Notes: generated by a model not told the origin, from the letters alone. A stretch of 64,000 nt of DNA from Erinaceus europaeus (GCF_950295315.1 NC_080176.1:30094109-30158108); one strand, 5' to 3'; positions 31,084 to 41,691 are shown, counted from the first letter of the stretch. Numbers and translations: made by a program.

Positions 31084-31270
31084 TAAAAAGAAGAAGGAAG
31101 AGGAGGAGGAGGAGAAGGAGGAGGAGGAGAAGGAGAAGGAGGAGGAGGAGGAGGAGGAGGAGGAGGAGAAGGAGAAGAAGAAGAAGAAGAAGAAGAAGAA
31201 GAAGAAGAAGAAGAAGAAGAAGAAGAAGAAGAAGAAGAAGAAGAAGGAGAAGAAGAAGGAGATGAAGAAG
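31084..31270. repeat. (GGA)n/(GAA)n pure purine array, about 185 bp
   Basis: A 5' part rich in GGA and GGAGAA passes into an almost uninterrupted GAA run (about 31168-31246) on the plus strand. Leucine-, serine- and lysine/glutamate-rich frames here come from the array and are not genes. Confidence 0.97.
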
Positions 31271-31352
31271 GATGGTACACAACTCTACCCCTGTCATTAC
31301 ATAGTTTTGTAAGTCAGTATGAAACCACTAATGAAATTAAAATAAAAAAGAA
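31271..31352 (+). mobile_element. LINE-1 3'-terminal fragment
   Basis: GGTACACAACTCTACCCCTG followed by ACATAGTTTTGTAAGTC and an A-rich end resembles the terminal segment at 14565-14640. The purine array sits immediately upstream. Confidence 0.5.
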
Positions 31353-31984
31353 AGAAAAGACTTTCAGCTGGAAAAGATTCTCTCCAGAATTCCATGTTTC
31401 CCCTCTGCTCCAAGATGGATCTGAAACACAGTTCTGGAAGCCATCACTGTGTCCCCATCATCCCCATTGATCCCCTTGTCATGTTCTCATCATCCCCGAA
31501 GAACTGGATGCTTCCCTGGCTAGAGCCTGCCTGTGTCTTTGGACAGCCGTTTTTCAGGAGCTTGATTTTGAAGATATGACTAAGACATAGCACTCTAGAA
31601 GCTCGAAAGTACCTGCACACTCCCATGGCAACACTTGGGAGTTGACTCAGACTTCCAAGAAGCATCGTGCAAAGTCAAGAGCTAGTCACAGGCAGAGCAA
31701 ACAAGATGGCAGAGTCAGGGTGAGCTGGGACACTCACATCTAAGGGACCTGAAGGGCTGCATGTGGTAGGAAAGGCTGAGGCACGAAGGAGAAGCATTTC
31801 CTGGGCCAAGAAACACAAATCCAGAAGTCGAGTCAGACTGCATACCAGTCACTCATTAACCTCTGAAACCCAAGTTCATTCTGAACCTCTCATCCTGACC
31901 ATCTGCTCCTCCTACCTGATTCTGACCCCAGGCTGTCCAGTCATTGTAATATTTGCTTGTATTGCCCCAGCCCCACTCTCAGCT
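31353..31984. other. Single-copy DNA
   Basis: About 630 bp with no recognised repeat or domain. A 98-codon frame at 31763-32059 runs into a SINE and is unlikely to be real. Confidence 0.4.
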
Positions 31985-32182
31985 GTTTCTTTAGTGGGAC
32001 AGAGAGAAATTGAGAGGCAAGGAGGAAGACAAGGGGGGGGAGAGGGAGTGTGTGGTTAAAGAGAGACACCTGCCGACCTACTTTACCACTTGTGAAGCTT
32101 TCCTCCTGAAATTGGGGACCAGGACCAGCAGCTTGAACCCGGTTCCTTATACACAGTAAGATGTGTAGGGTGCCAACACCCA
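31985..32182 (-). mobile_element. SINE family A, antisense
   Basis: GGGACAGAGAGAAATTGAG, CACCTGCCGACCTACTTTAC, GTGAAGCTTTCCTCCTG, GCTTGAACCCGGTTCC. Confidence 0.82.
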
Positions 32183-32194
32183 CCCCCCATTTCA

Positions 32195-32583
<389 letters not shown>

Positions 32584-32875
32584 CATCTCAGCTGCTTTTA
32601 GTAAAATCCTGACTTGGCTGCTCAGGTTCATCCTGGCTCTGTGCTGTGCCTGACCATCCCCTAGAGCAAGGCATGGGTCTCTAGGACACAAACTGCCCCT
32701 TCCCTTTGGCCTGATTCTTCCACTGGATGTTTTCTCCCTCGCTTCTTCCATCCACAGTTGTCACTCTGGCTCACATTCTAGATGCTCATTATTTGCCATT
32801 TTGATAGAGATGCAAATGCAGATTATAAAAAGCACTCTTAAAAATAGAATGTCTTTGCCTATAGAATAAAGCAGC

Positions 32876-32894
32876 ATGTGTGTATGTGTGTGTG

Positions 32895-32931
<37 letters not shown>
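32876..32931. repeat. (TG)n-AG-(CA)n inverted dinucleotide tract
   Basis: TGTGTATGTGTGTGTGAG passes into (CA)17, so the two halves are near-complementary. Confidence 0.9.
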
Positions 32932-32933
<2 letters not shown>

Positions 32934-33167
32934 TGCCTTGAAGACCGTATTTGGGATCTTGTTAAAGGTTGCATTGAATCTGTAGGCTGCTTCAAGTAGA
33001 ATGGCCATCTTAGCAATATTTATTCCTTGAATCCATGTTCTTCCACTTCTTTGTGCCTCTCAATTTTCTCTGGCAGTATCCAAGAGTTTTCATTGTAAAG
33101 GTCTTTTGCCTCTTTTGTTAGATAAACTCCAGGGGTGTTTTATGAGAAATACAAATTAAGATTGCAT
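32932..33167 (-). mobile_element. LINE-1 ORF2 fragment, antisense
   Basis: GTTAAAGGTTGCATTGAATC, AGAATGGCCATCTTAGC and TTCTTCCACTTCTTTGTG are classic antisense words of the L1 ORF2 thumb/C-terminal region. Confidence 0.8.
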
Positions 33168-33169
33168 CA

Positions 33170-33380
33170 AGGGGCCAGGCAGTGGCACACCTGGTTAAAT
33201 GCTCACATTACAGTGTACAATGACCTGGGTTTAAGCTCCTGATCCCAACCTGCAGGGGGAAAGCTTCTCAAGTGGTGAAACAGGATTGCAGGTGTCTCCC
33301 TATTTCTCTCCTCTCAATTTCTCTCTGTCTCTGATTATATATATGTATATATGCATATATATATATATAATTTTTAAGAG
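33170..33380 (+). mobile_element. SINE family A
   Basis: GGGGCCAGGCAGTGGCACACC, GGGTTTAAGCTCCTGATCCC, CTGCAGGGGGAAAGCTTC, CAATTTCTCTCTGTC, and an AT-rich (ATAT)n tail. Confidence 0.9.
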
Positions 33381-33432
33381 AGAAGTAGAGACTCCAGACT
33401 CCATTTCACCAGTCCTGAGTTTCTCTTTTAAG

Positions 33433-33645
33433 GGCCAGGTGGTGGTGCACCTGGATGAGTGCACATGTTACAATGCCCCCCACCCCCATCTGCAGGGGAA
33501 AACTTTGCATGTGGTGAAGCAGTACTATAGGTGTCTCTCTGTTTCTCTCCCTTTCTATCTCCCCCTCCCATCTTGATTTCTGTCTCAATCCAACAAATAA
33601 AGATAATTTAAAACAAAGAAAAACAATGACAACAAAAAAAGAATG
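33433..33645 (+). mobile_element. SINE family A, B-box region deleted
   Basis: AGGGCCAGGTGGTGGTGCAC and ACATGTTACAATG are close to family consensus. The GGTTCAAGCCCC segment is missing (CAATGCCCCCCACCCCC), then CTGCAGGGGAAAACTTTGC and CCAACAAATAAAG. Confidence 0.88.
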
Positions 33646-34390
33646 CATCAAGATGCCAACTTCCACCTGTGAGAATGGCCTCTATGAACAAAACAAGAAA
33701 AGACAATTATTGGTGAGGATGTGGAGAGAAAGGAAGTCTGGAGTGCTCTTGGTAGGAATGCAAACTGGTACAGCCCCTGTGGGAAACAATGTAAAGACTG
33801 CTTAATTACTCATGGAAACACCCTGTAAAGGAGCAATAGATCTCCTAGGCATATCTTCAAAGGACAAGGAAGCTCAAATTCAATAGGGTACATGCACACC
33901 TATGTTTATAGCTTCATTGTTCACAATAGGCAAAGTATGTAATCAATCTAAATGTCCAACAAGTGACTGGATAAAGAAGTTCTGGAATAGCTATTCAATG
34001 GAATATCACTCTGGCATCACAAAGGATGTGATTCTGGGGCCAGGTAATGGTGTACCCTGTAGAGTGAGCACATCACTGTGTGCAGGGACCCATGTTCAAG
34101 CCCCCCAACCACATCAGCTTGTCCCCACAAGCTTTATGAGCGGGGTGAAGCAATGATGCAGGTCTCTGTCCCTCTCTATCTCCTCTGGCTGCTTGATTTC
34201 TCTCTGCCCTGTCAAATAAAAAGAAAGGACAATAACACTTATAAAAAAATGATGATATCCTATTACCTGGAGCAGAATGGATGGAAGTGGAGGTGATTAT
34301 GCTGAAATAAATAGAGAAATGAAGGGCATCTGGTTTCACTCAGAGATGAGGAGAGCAAGAGAACCTGAAAAAATTAAAAGGTATCCAGAC
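33646..34390 (+). mobile_element. LINE-1 ORF2 C-terminus, split by a SINE
   Basis: 33646-34035 carries GAGGATGTGGAGAGAAAGG, ACTGGTACAGCCCCTGTG and CACACCTATGTTTATAGC; 34246-34390 continues with CCTGGAGCAGAATGGATGG. The intervening SINE inserted after GGATGTGATT. Multiple stops. Confidence 0.78.
34036..34245 (+). mobile_element. SINE family A nested in L1
   Basis: GGGGCCAGGTAATGGTGTACC, ATGTTCAAGCCCCCC, CAAGCTTTATGAGCGG, CTGCTTGATTTCTCTCTGCC and an A-rich tail. The flanking L1 words GGATGTGATT and AAATGATGATATCC suggest a diverged target duplication. Confidence 0.85.
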
Positions 34391-34465
34391 ACACTCTCTC
34401 TTCTCTTTCTTTCTTCTCTCTCTCTCTGTCTGTCTCTGTTTCTGTCTCTCTCTTTCTCCTTTCTT

Positions 34466-34786
34466 GTTTTTTGTTTTACCTCCAGTGTTATCACTGGGGC
34501 TCAGTGCCTGTACTACCATGGATCCTGGAGGCAATTTTTCTCATTTTTGTTGCCTGTGTGTTGTCATCATTGTTATTGTTATTATTGTTGTTGGATAGGA
34601 CAGAGAGAAAGCAAGAGAGGAAGACAGAGAGGGGTAGACAAATATAGACACCTGCAGACCTGCTTCACCACTTGTGAGATGACCCCCCTGCAGATGGGGA
34701 GCCGGGGGCTGGAACCAGGATTCTTACTCTGATCCGTGCACTTTGTGCCATGTGAGCTTAACCCACTGCACTACCGCCTGGCCCCC
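34466..34786 (-). mobile_element. SINE family B, antisense, long form
   Basis: Reversed 3' module (CCTCCAGTGTTATCACTGG), reversed tail (GTTATTATTGTTGTTGG), body, then GGGAGCCGGGGGCTGGAACC and GCTTAACCCACTGCACTACC. Confidence 0.9.
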
Positions 34787-34951
34787 ACCAGACCACCTCT
34801 CTTATGCTGTGAGAGAACAGTATGGTTAGAGGAAGAAGTGGAGCACATGGGGGTGAGAACTTGGAGAGGGCTGCTGTGTGTGCTCTTTCACCTTAAGAGT
34901 CTGTAAGCCAATGTGAAGGCACTAAGGAAAGCACGATTAAGAAAAAAGAAA

Positions 34952-35530
34952 GCTGGGCTGCAGAATCAGCATAATGGTTCTGCAAAAGAGACTTTCCTGC
35001 TGGAGGCTCTGAGATCTCAGCTCAGTCTCCCAACCACCGTCTGTCAGAGCTGAGCAGGGCTCTGGTCTTCTTCCTTCCTTTCTTCCTTCTTTCCTTTCTC
35101 TTCTTTCTTTCTTTCTTTCTTTCTTTTATTCCTTCCTTCCTTTCTTTTCTAAAAATATTTATTTATTTATTCCCTTTTGTAGCCCTTGTTGCTTTATTGT
35201 TATAGTTATTTTTGTTGTTGTTATTGATGTCATCATTGTTGGATAGGACAATGAGAAATAGAGAGAAGGGGGAGACAGAGAGGAAAGAAAGATAGACACC
35301 TGCAGACCTGCTTCACCGCTTGTGAAGGTAAAGGAGCTTCCCTGCAGGTAGGGAGCTGGGGGCTCGAACCAGGATCCTTATGCCGGTTCTTGCGCTTTGT
35401 GTCACCTGCACTTATCCTGCTGTGCTACTTCCCGACTCCCCCTTTCTTTCTTTCCCTCTCTCTTTCTTTCTTGTACTTCTTCCTTCCTTTCTCTCTGTAT
35501 ATCTCACTTAATTAAAAATAAAAATAAAAT
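34952..35530 (+). mobile_element. SINE family C with a family B insertion in its tail
   Basis: 34952-35080 has CATAATGGTTCTGCAAAAG and AGAGCTGAGCAGGGCTCTGG. The CT-rich body resumes at about 35440-35530 (CTCTGTATATCTCAC, AAATAAAAT) after the antisense family B element. Confidence 0.72.
35145..35438 (-). mobile_element. SINE family B, antisense, nested
   Basis: CCCTTTTGTAGCCCTTGTTG, CATTGTTGGATAGGAC, CTGCAGACCTGCTTCACCGC, GGGCTCGAACCAGGATCC, CTTATCCTGCTGTGCTAC, CCCGACTCCCC. Confidence 0.92.
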
Positions 35531-35546
35531 TTCAAAGGAAAAGAAA

Positions 35547-35574
35547 GGAGGCCAGGCAGCTCAAAACCCAACTG

Positions 35575-35615
<41 letters not shown>

Positions 35616-35788
35616 TACCATACACAGGGACTCACTTAGGTTCAAGCCTCCACTCCCTACCTGCAGGGAAGAGAGAGCTTTAGGAGCAGTGAAACAGGTC
35701 TGCAGGGGCCTCCCCCTGCCCATCTTCCTCACCCTCTCAATTTCTCTCTGTCTACAAAAGAAAATAGAAATTAAATAAATAAATACCT
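35547..35788 (+). mobile_element. SINE family A with internal CA array
   Basis: GAGGCCAGGCAGCTCAAAAC, GAGCACACAC expanded to (CA)18 at 35577-35613, ATTACCATACACAGGGAC, CTACCTGCAGGGAAG, AAATAAATAAATA tail. The array grew from the ...GAGCACACA... word in the tRNA-like head. Confidence 0.85.
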
Positions 35789-36329
35789 CACCCTCTGAGC
35801 TGGGGACCAGATTGTCCCCCAGAAAGGTGTTCCCCTTTACTCTGAAGCTGTGACAGTGCCTGCAGGTGGCTTATGACATGCTGCCTTGGGACATGGGTTA
35901 AATGGACATCCACTCCTGGTCACCCACTGCACTGTAGCAGCTCCATCCCTGGGAAAGGAGCTCAGCTGGTGCTGCCTGTCCCTTTGGCCCAGTGGCCCTG
36001 GCGGCTTGTTTCAGAGAAGCCACAGGATGATACTGAATGGTGGCTGTTGGCTGCAGTGGGGAGTGGGGGGCAGGGAATCCAATTGCATCCCCACTGGGTC
36101 CACAATGTCTAGTTCTGTTTTATTTTTCCCCCTCTCTCCCTAAAGAGCAGTGTGATTACTTTAGACCAAAGCACTCCAGTCTAATTCGTTCTGTCAGGCA
36201 ACCCTTGTGTTTGCCCATTATCCGACAGTTTAGAGCTCACTTCATATTCTGGAGTGGCATGCTCTAATGTAACCCGATTTGGAATACTGTAAAGCAATAG
36301 CCAAAGTCGCAGGGCTTGACATCTTGAGT
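35789..36329. other. Single-copy DNA, possible conserved noncoding segment
   Basis: No repeats. 36140-36315 is balanced, AT-moderate sequence with words such as TTTGCCCATTATCCGAC and CTAATGTAACCCGATTTGG. It lacks open frames with domains. Conservation is a guess from texture only. Confidence 0.35.
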
Positions 36330-36435
36330 CTCCCAAGAGGAGAGGGAGGAGAAGAGAGAGGGGGAGGAGAGGGGAAGAGAAGGAGGAGGAGGAGATGGAG
36401 GAGGAGAAAGAGGAGGTGGAGGAGGAGGAGGAAGG
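36330..36435. repeat. GGA/GAG-rich purine tract
   Basis: About 105 bp of near-uninterrupted purines on the plus strand. Confidence 0.9.
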
Positions 36436-36614
36436 AAGCACTCTCTAGCTACACTGTATTTCCACTTCCCTGGTCCCTGAGTCCTGAGAACCTTTGTCAT
36501 TTTGATACTTTACCTGATTTTTTTGTTTGTTTATTTCTTGTTATTATTTTTTGGAATGTGATTAGAAGAGTGAAGTCTTAGCAAAAGAAATTGACCAGAC
36601 TTAAAAAACACAGG

Positions 36615-36767
36615 CGGGGCTGGGGAGAGAGAGCAGAGAAGAGGGTATGTGTCTAATCATGTGTGTAGCCCGGTTCAAGTCCCGGGACCATCTGGAAGGT
36701 GGAGTGACACTGGAGGAAGCTCTGTGCTGTGTAAGTCCCTCTCTGTCTCTCTTCCTCTCTTTTGTGT

Positions 36768-36801
<34 letters not shown>

Positions 36802-36830
36802 ATCTATCTATCTATCTATCTATCTATCTT
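36615..36830 (+). mobile_element. Old SINE with (CTAT)n body
   Basis: GGCGGGGCTGGGGAGAGAG and GGTTCAAGTCCCGGGACC (B-box), then AGGAAGCTCTGTGCTG and a CT body expanded into (CTAT)n. Confidence 0.65.
36769..36828. repeat. (CTAT)15 microsatellite
   Basis: Tetranucleotide tract with a single CATC interruption near 36801. Confidence 0.95.
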
Positions 36831-37111
36831 TATTGCCACCAGATTTACCACTGGAGTTTGATGCCTGCATGACAAATCCATGGCAGCAATTTTTCTTTTT
36901 TTTTCTCTTTCTTCTCTCTCTCTCTCTCTCCCTCTCTTTCTGGTAGAACAGAGATAAATTGAGAAGAGAAGAAGAGAGAAAGAGAGATACTCACTGACCT
37001 GCTTCACTGCTCATTAAGCCCCACCCCCTATGCATGCGTGCAGGTGGTGAGTGAGGGCTTGAACCTGGGTCTTTGTGCATGGTAACAGGTGTGCTCAACA
37101 ATCTGGCCCCC
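36831..37111 (-). mobile_element. SINE family A, antisense, long form
   Basis: Reversed 3' module (TTGCCACCAGATTTACC, GCCTGCATGACAAATCC), body, GCATGCGTGCAGGTGGTGAG, GGCTTGAACCTGGGTC. Confidence 0.88.
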
Positions 37112-37261
37112 TCTGTCTCTTTAGCTAAATGAAAGCAAGGCCATGAGTGGTGAAATCATGTGTGCTAGTGGCTCCAGGTCCATAAAGAAAAGAAAAAGAA
37201 AGGAAAGAAGAGAGTGGAGAGGAAGGGAAAGGAGAAAAGTTGTGTCACTCCTATATAGAAT

Positions 37262-37376
37262 TTAAGGCTATGGAAAGAGCATAGTGGTTCTACAAAAGAC
37301 TCTCATGCCTGAGGCTTCAAGGCCCCAGTTCAGTCCCCAAGCACAACTGTAAACCGGAGCTGAACAGTGCTCTGGG
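37262..37376 (+). mobile_element. SINE family C
   Basis: GAGCATAGTGGTTCTAC, GACTCTCATGCCTGAGGC, CCCCAGTTCAGTCCCC, GGAGCTGAACAGTGCTCTGG: nearly the whole family C core. Confidence 0.85.
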
Positions 37377-38159
37377 AATCTTGATGGAGGCTCTTAGTAG
37401 AAGTATTCTGTGCCAGATGTGACACATTATCTTAGACTGAAACCCATCCCAAGATGAGACAGCTCTGGATCCTTGATGAGAACTACAAGGACTTCTATAA
37501 ACCCCAGCTATTTACAGTGCCCCTCCTATGCCAAGGCACCATGGGGGAAGTAGCCGGTGTCAGGACTGGAGATCAGGTGGAGTGGAATGGGACCTGGGAG
37601 CCATATCAAAGCATATGGCCTCAGACACAGAGAACACGATGGATCAGAGCACTGGGGGGCAGGGGGACTTGCCCAAGTTGGTCCTTCTCTTCATCCCAAA
37701 GCAGAGACTCTAAAGGTTTGGGGTTGCTTGGGGGGAATTGGGGAGAGTCTGGCTTAGCCTCAGCAACCCACAGTCCCAAAAACCCAAAGCAGAGCCCATT
37801 TCTGCTCAGAGGCATTTCAAAGTCTCCTGTGATGATTCTAGCCCATCACTTCCAAACACAAGAACATCTTCTGATGTCTTCATTCACCATCCATCTCCAT
37901 GGCTCCTTTGCTGGAGTGTAAGCTGCCTGCAAGGAGGCGCATGTCTGTGCTGTAGAGTGACTTGTGCCCAGCACTGCTATCCCCTGCTAAGGGGGCTTCT
38001 CTTGGGCTGGAAAGGAGTTCATCTGGACAGTGCTCTCTCCTTCCAAAAACAGGTTTCAAGTCTGATTTATTCTACAATATCTACCCAGCTCTAAGTGCAA
38101 CATACAGAGTGTGTGAACTGCTTCTTTAACCACAGGACAGAGGAAAGTCTACAAGGAAA
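37377..38159. other. Single-copy DNA
   Basis: About 780 bp. A 155-codon frame at 37454-37921 is one of the longest non-repeat frames in the window, but I recognise no domain, and overlapping frames of similar length exist in the other phases. I do not call it a gene. Confidence 0.4.
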
Positions 38160-38352
38160 AATGAATGAATGGTTGAAGGGAAGGGAAGGGAAGAAAGGAA
38201 ATGAAGGGAAGAAAAGAGATAAGGTGGGAGGAAGGAAGGGAGGGAGGGAGGAAGGAAGGAAGGAAGGGAAAAGAAGGGAATGAGGGAAGAAGGAAGGATG
38301 GAAGGGAGGAAGAAAGGAAGGAAGGAAGAAAAGGAGGGAAGGGAAGGGAGCT
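38160..38352. repeat. (GGAA)n-type purine tract, about 190 bp
   Basis: Irregular GGAAGGAAG, GGGAGGGAGG and AAGAAAGG units on the plus strand, nearly all purine. Confidence 0.92.
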
Positions 38353-38805
38353 TCAAGAATATGTTTGGACCAAAGAAGATTTATCTTCTCCCAAGGACAT
38401 ATCACCACCAGGTATCCTGAACTTTTCCCCCTTCCCAGATAGCTGAAGCATCACTCTATTTCCAGAGTTAAACATCTCCACATCATTTCCACTCCTTCCC
38501 TGACTACCGATCCACCCAAAGTTGTCACATCTAGCTCTAAAACCTATCCCAGACACCCCAGCTCTCCCTCCATCCTCCCCTATTCAGCCCCATGCACCTG
38601 CAATAGTCACGGAGTCTCATCTGGAATATTCCCCAATCTTCCCAACTGGCTCCTGCTTCACATTTGCTCACCCACCAAGATTGAGATTCCGGAACAGAGG
38701 TGAGATCTCACTTCTCTGGAAAGCCTTCAATAGCTCCCTGGTGATGGCAGAATTCTGTGTCTTACCTCTCAGAGCTCCTTCCTGCCTTGGGTCCAAGAAA
38801 TTCAT
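38353..38805. other. Single-copy DNA
   Basis: C/T-rich non-repeat sequence leading into the inverted repeat arm. A 142-codon frame (38522-38950) runs into a SINE and has no recognised domain. Confidence 0.4.
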
Positions 38806-38809
38806 TTAC

Positions 38810-38895
38810 TGCTCATCCTCCCAGGTGACTTCTCCTCCCCCAAGCTTCTGCATGATGCCAACCTCTGCTATACTATTCTTTCCTTCTAGAATTCT
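38810..38895 (+). repeat. Left arm of an 84-bp inverted repeat
   Basis: This arm runs from about CATCCTCCCAGG to CTAGAATTCT. Its reverse complement is found at 39215-39300, with a 27-bp perfect core (38869-38895 against 39215-39241) and about 75-80% identity outside the core. Confidence 0.9.
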
Positions 38896-39165
38896 TTTTT
38901 ATTGTTATCATTACTACCAGAGTTACTGCTGGGGCCTGGTGTCTGCATAACAAAGGCATAACTCCTGGTGACCATTCTTTGAATAAAAACAGAGGAAAGT
39001 TGGGGTGGGGGTAGAAAAGGAGAGAGACAGAAAGACATCTACAGCACTGCTTCGCTGCTGATGAAGCATCTCCCCTTCCCCTGCAGGTGGAGGCCAGGGA
39101 AGCTTGGGGTTATTGTGCATGGTGACATATGCACTCAACTGGGTGCACCACCTCCCAAAACCCAC
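38896..39165 (-). mobile_element. SINE family A, antisense, long form, between inverted repeat arms
   Basis: Reversed 3' module (CCAGAGTTACTGCTGGGGCC), body, CCCCTGCAGGTGGAGGCC, GGGTGCACCACCTCCC. Confidence 0.85.
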
Positions 39166-39169
39166 CTTC

Positions 39170-39410
39170 TAAAATTCTTTTTAAAATGTATCTTATTTAT
39201 TTATATTTAGATAGAGAATTCTAGAAGGAAAGAATAGTATAACATAGGCTGGCATCATGAGGGAGCTTTGGGGAAAAGATGTTCTGGGAGGGTGAGGAAT
39301 GAGAGGAAGAGGTTAAGAAGGAGAGACAGTCATTAAGAGAGAAGTGGGAATTAGAAAGGGGCATAGAAAGTGAGGCACCTACAGACCTGTTCCTAGAACA
39401 CACTTCCTCC
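39170..39410 (-). mobile_element. SINE family A, antisense, interrupted by an inverted copy of nearby DNA
   Basis: TTATTTATTTATATTTAGATAGAG (reversed tail) continues at about 39320-39410 as GAGAGAAGTGGGAATTAG and CACCTACAGACCTGTTCC. Between them lies the right arm of the inverted repeat. Confidence 0.6.
39215..39300 (-). repeat. Right arm of the 84-bp inverted repeat
   Basis: Reverse complement of 38810-38895. It starts AGAATTCTAGAAGG and sits inside an antisense SINE, so it looks like an inserted inverted copy and not the ancestral one. Confidence 0.9.
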
Positions 39411-39543
39411 TACAGATGAGGATCTAGAATTCTTTATAGTCCTTTCCTATCTGTGGGATTTCAACTTATTGACAAGTCTACCCATATTCCCAGAAGTTGA
39501 GTGACTGTCATTTTAAGAGAATCCACAATTTGGGGCTATCTTT

Positions 39544-39545
<2 letters not shown>

Positions 39546-39605
<60 letters not shown>
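39546..39605. repeat. (TG)30 microsatellite
   Basis: One of the longest pure dinucleotide runs in the window. Confidence 0.97.
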
Positions 39606-39607
<2 letters not shown>

Positions 39608-39716
39608 CGCTTTTTGTGATAGGATTTGCTTTTGTGATAGGATCTTCCTCCAAAGAGGTCTTTACATGACACCGTGCAAAAGAAATAAATTAAAACTGTC
39701 TAGAAATTTAGTATCT

Positions 39717-39872
39717 TGGGAGCTGGGCACTAGTGCACCTGGTTGAGCTTATACATTCCCATGTGCCAGAACCCAGGTTCAAGCCCCTGCTCTCCATCTG
39801 TGGAAGAGAAGCTTCATGTCTGGTGAAGTAAATCTTCAGACTGACACATCTTTTTCTCTCCCTTTCTAGAAA
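39717..39872 (+). mobile_element. SINE family A
   Basis: GGGAGCTGGGCACTAGTGCACC, CAGGTTCAAGCCCCTGC, AGAAGCTTCATGTCTGG. It is truncated in the CT body. Confidence 0.85.
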
Positions 39873-40805
39873 CTAAGGTATTTTTGCATGAAAGTCACAT
39901 CAATTGTTGGACTTCTGATATGTCTTATCATACTGTACAACAAAACTCAACTTAGAATGTGCAGACCTTTATTTATTGAGTTCTGTCTCTCTCTCTCTTC
40001 CCCCCTCTTCTCTCCCTCCCTTCCTCGCCCCCTCCTTCTCTGAAACAGGCAGTGCCATCATCTCTGATTTAACAGAGTAAGCTTAAATAAGTGAACTCAC
40101 TTTCCCTAAGTAAATGAACCCAGGAAACACGAAGGAAGGCTGGGACTCAAACCAACTTAAATCTGACTTCAGAGCCTGATTGAATTTAACTCAAGAGCAG
40201 TTACACCCACCCCAGCTAAAGGTCCAGTTTGATTTCTCTCTCATGCACCATATTGGGGTTGCTGGCAACTATTAATAACTGTTTGCTGATGGATGGAGAG
40301 AGAGTGGAAAATCATCCAGCTTCCCAAGGTTCGCAGGGGGAAGCTGGGAGACTCCCTTGTAATTTGGCTGGAGTAACTCTTCAGTCAACATTGAATCAAA
40401 TGTGAATAAAATTGAGTTACCCTGAGGAATAGAGCTGGAGCTGTCTCCCAGATGGAAGACAAGAAAACTCCCTTCTTTATGACTTTGCAACTCATCACTG
40501 TCAGAGAGATTGGGCGGGCAGAGCTAGCTCAGGAGGAATGGGTCTGGAAAATAATCAATTGAATTCAAAGTGCCATACATCATGGGCATTTAAAGCCTGG
40601 GGCATCGTCTGCTTCTCTGCCTTCATTTTACAACAAAAAGAAAATCAAGTCCGGCAGGGGACGCAGTGTCCCTGAAATCACCAACGTTTGAGGACAGCAG
40701 GTTCTAGACACACTGGAACTATCCCCCTCAATCTTCCACCAATCAGCTTAGTGCCTGGGGATATTAATTAACTCTAAATAATTTTCAGATACAGTGTCAA
40801 ACTTT
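39873..40805. other. Single-copy DNA, possible conserved noncoding segment
   Basis: About 930 bp with only a CT-rich patch (39986-40040). 40490-40760 looks like ordinary non-repetitive DNA with words such as AATAATCAATTGAATTC and GGGCGGGC. No exon-like frame. Confidence 0.4.
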
Positions 40806-40822
40806 TCAAATATAATTCTTTT

Positions 40823-41103
40823 TTTAATATTTATTTTATTTATTTATTCCCTTTTGTTGCCCTTGTTGTTTTATTGTTGTAGTTATTATTGTTGTTGTCA
40901 TTGTTGGATAGGACAGAGAGAAATGGAGAGAGGAGGGGAAGACAGAGAGGAGGAGAGAAAGATAGACACCTGCAGACCTGCTTCACCGCCTGTGAAGCGA
41001 CTCCCCTGCAGGTGGGGAGCCGGGGTTCGAACCGGGATCCTTATGTTGGTCCTTGTGCTTTGCGCCACCTGTGCTTAACCCGCTGCGCTACAGCCCAACT
41101 CCC
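40823..41103 (-). mobile_element. SINE family B, antisense, close to consensus, with target duplication
   Basis: It has a reversed tail, body and head with intact promoter boxes (GGGGTTCGAACCGGGATCC; GCTTAACCCGCTGCGCTAC) and retains many CpGs, so it is probably the youngest SINE here. TCAAATATAATTCTTTT (40806-40822) and TCAAATATGATTCTTTT (41104-41120) are its target-site duplication. Confidence 0.95.
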
Positions 41104-41120
41104 TCAAATATGATTCTTTT

Positions 41121-41310
41121 AAAAATATTTTATTTATTTATTGGATAGAGACAGAGAGAAATTGAGATAGGAGGGAGAGGGACACCTGCAACACTGATCC
41201 ACTGCTTGTGAAGCTTCCCCCAGCTGCAGGTGGCAACTAGGGGTTTGAATCCAGGTCTTTGCACATGGTGACATGTGCCCTCAACCAGGTGGGCCACCAC
41301 TCAGCCCCTT
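41121..41310 (-). mobile_element. SINE family A, antisense
   Basis: ATTTTATTTATTTATTGG, GAGACAGAGAGAAATTGAG, GTGAAGCTTCCCCCAGC, GGTTTGAATCCAGGTC, CAACCAGGTGGGCCACC. The family B element sits at its tail end. Confidence 0.9.
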
Positions 41311-41371
41311 CCTCAAATATTTTTCATTTCCTTGTATTCTTGTTTAGAGCTTTCACTTACAAGAGATAGGC

Positions 41372-41503
41372 ATTGACCCAGCCAAGTAGAGTGCACACAT
41401 TACCATGTGTGAAGAGCTGGGTTCAAGCCCCAGGATTGCACAAGGGTTCACTGGTGGGGGCGAGTGAAGTGTCTCAAGTAGAAGTATAGCTTCTCTCCTT
41501 CTA

Positions 41504-41545
<42 letters not shown>

Positions 41546-41650
41546 GTCTCTAAAGGGAAGGAAGCAAAAGAAAAAAGTAGCCACTTGGGGCAGTGGAGTT
41601 GTGCAGATGCTGAGCCCCAGTTTTAACTCTGATGACAATAAAAATTTTAT
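41372..41650 (+). mobile_element. SINE family A, long form with 3' module
   Basis: ACCCAGCCAAGTAGAGTGC, GGGTTCAAGCCCCAGG, CT array, then module GTGCAGATGCTGAGCCCC and ATGACAATAAAAATT. Confidence 0.82.
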
Positions 41651-41691
41651 TTATTCTTTCTTATTCTGTTTTTTTTAAAGGATCATGTGCT

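Noticed and set aside
31067..31297. Poly-leucine and poly-serine frames
   Set aside because: Translation of the GGA/GAA purine array; no unique protein sequence outside it.
37454..37921. 155-codon frame as a host gene
   Set aside because: No recognisable domain, competing frames of similar size in other phases, and no exon-like boundaries.
38126..38408. Serine/proline/phenylalanine-rich minus-strand frames
   Set aside because: Translation of the GGAA purine tract.
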